A stretch of DNA of 5,628 bases from CAXSEF01 sp050955025 (GTDB lineage Bacteria; Pseudomonadota; Alphaproteobacteria; Acetobacterales; Acetobacteraceae): assembly GCA_050955025.1 (NCBI GenBank), contig JBPBQX010000354.1, positions 1 to 5,628 of the forward strand, read 5' to 3'. The notes under the pieces were generated by a model. That model was not told the origin of the DNA. It worked only from the letters and a program-made list of their open reading frames with translations, and did no database searches. The position numbers and the translations under genes were made by a program. Shown one piece after another: positions 5,425 through 5,628 of the stretch; position 1 is the stretch's first letter, and the number at the start of each line of letters is the position of its first letter.

Positions 5425-5628
5425 CGGTGCTGCGCGTGAACGGGACGGAGCAGACCTGCGACCCCGCGCCGGGCCAGTGCCTGCGCACGCAGCTGCGCGC
5501 GCTCGGCTGGTTCGGCGTCAAGAAGGGCTGCGACTCCGGCGACTGCGGCGCCTGCACCGTGCTGCTGGACGGCCAGGCCGTGCAGAGCTGCCTCTACCCC
5601 GCCTTCCGCGCGGAAGGGCGCGAGATCA
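5421..5628 (+). CDS. [2Fe-2S] subunit or domain of the same molybdenum hydroxylase, N-terminal 69 residues only
   Basis: An open frame starts at the ATG overlapping the previous stop (ATGA, 5421-5424) and runs off the right edge. Residues 3-69 are a plant-ferredoxin-like [2Fe-2S] domain: VLRVNG at the start, then Cys37-x4-Cys42-x2-Cys45-x11-Cys57 in KKGCDSGDCGACTVLLDG and VQSCL, the standard pattern of xanthine dehydrogenase and CoxS-type subunits. It carries electrons from the molybdenum centre to FAD. Whether it stays a small subunit of about 160-180 residues, or is fused to the molybdopterin-binding part, cannot be seen here. The first gene is the separate FAD subunit, so this is not the FeS-FAD fusion of the Rhodobacter-type XdhA. 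Confidence 0.92.
   Translation, partial: MTVLRVNGTEQTCDPAPGQCLRTQLRALGWFGVKKGCDSGDCGACTVLLDGQAVQSCLYPAFRAEGREI

Overview
The window is a piece of a purine-catabolism locus from a very GC-rich, Gram-negative bacterium. Third codon positions are almost all G or C, and there is an outer-membrane protein gene. The A/T-rich hairpin cluster at about 4441-4605 resembles intergenic elements I recall from Acetobacteraceae such as Roseomonas-like Alphaproteobacteria. That placement is an inference from pattern and memory, not a search result.

Layout, left to right. (1) 1-490, minus strand: the N-terminal part of a secreted beta-barrel protein of the Tsx-like 'outer envelope protein' type, cut by the window edge. 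(2) 491-804: a 314-bp gap that must hold the leader of that gene. (3) 805-2151, minus: an amidohydrolase of the 8-oxoguanine deaminase family. (4) A short divergent control region, 2152-2206, with one near-palindrome. (5) 2207-3553, plus: an NCS2-family xanthine/urate permease, probably starting at TTG behind a strong Shine-Dalgarno sequence. (6) 3588-4427, plus: cofactor-free urate oxidase, 34 bp downstream and probably co-transcribed. (7) 4428-4614: a gap filled by a large imperfect palindrome. (8) 4615-5424, plus: the FAD-binding subunit of a molybdenum hydroxylase of the xanthine dehydrogenase type. (9) 5421-5628, plus: the [2Fe-2S] N-terminus of the next subunit, overlapping by ATGA and cut by the right edge.

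The genes form one pathway with urate at its centre. The Tsx-like channel could admit nucleosides or bases across the outer membrane and the NCS2 permease takes them across the inner membrane. The dehydrogenase makes urate from hypoxanthine/xanthine, the deaminase makes urate from 8-oxoguanine, and urate oxidase turns it into 5-hydroxyisourate plus H2O2. The next enzymes (5-hydroxyisourate hydrolase, OHCU decarboxylase, allantoinase) and a regulator are not in the window.

I found no wholly new system. The points most worth checking are a Trp at the expected urate-stacking Phe of the uricase, a non-standard FAD-loop in the dehydrogenase flavin subunit, the outer-membrane channel linked to purine genes, and the long palindromic repeat between uricase and dehydrogenase.
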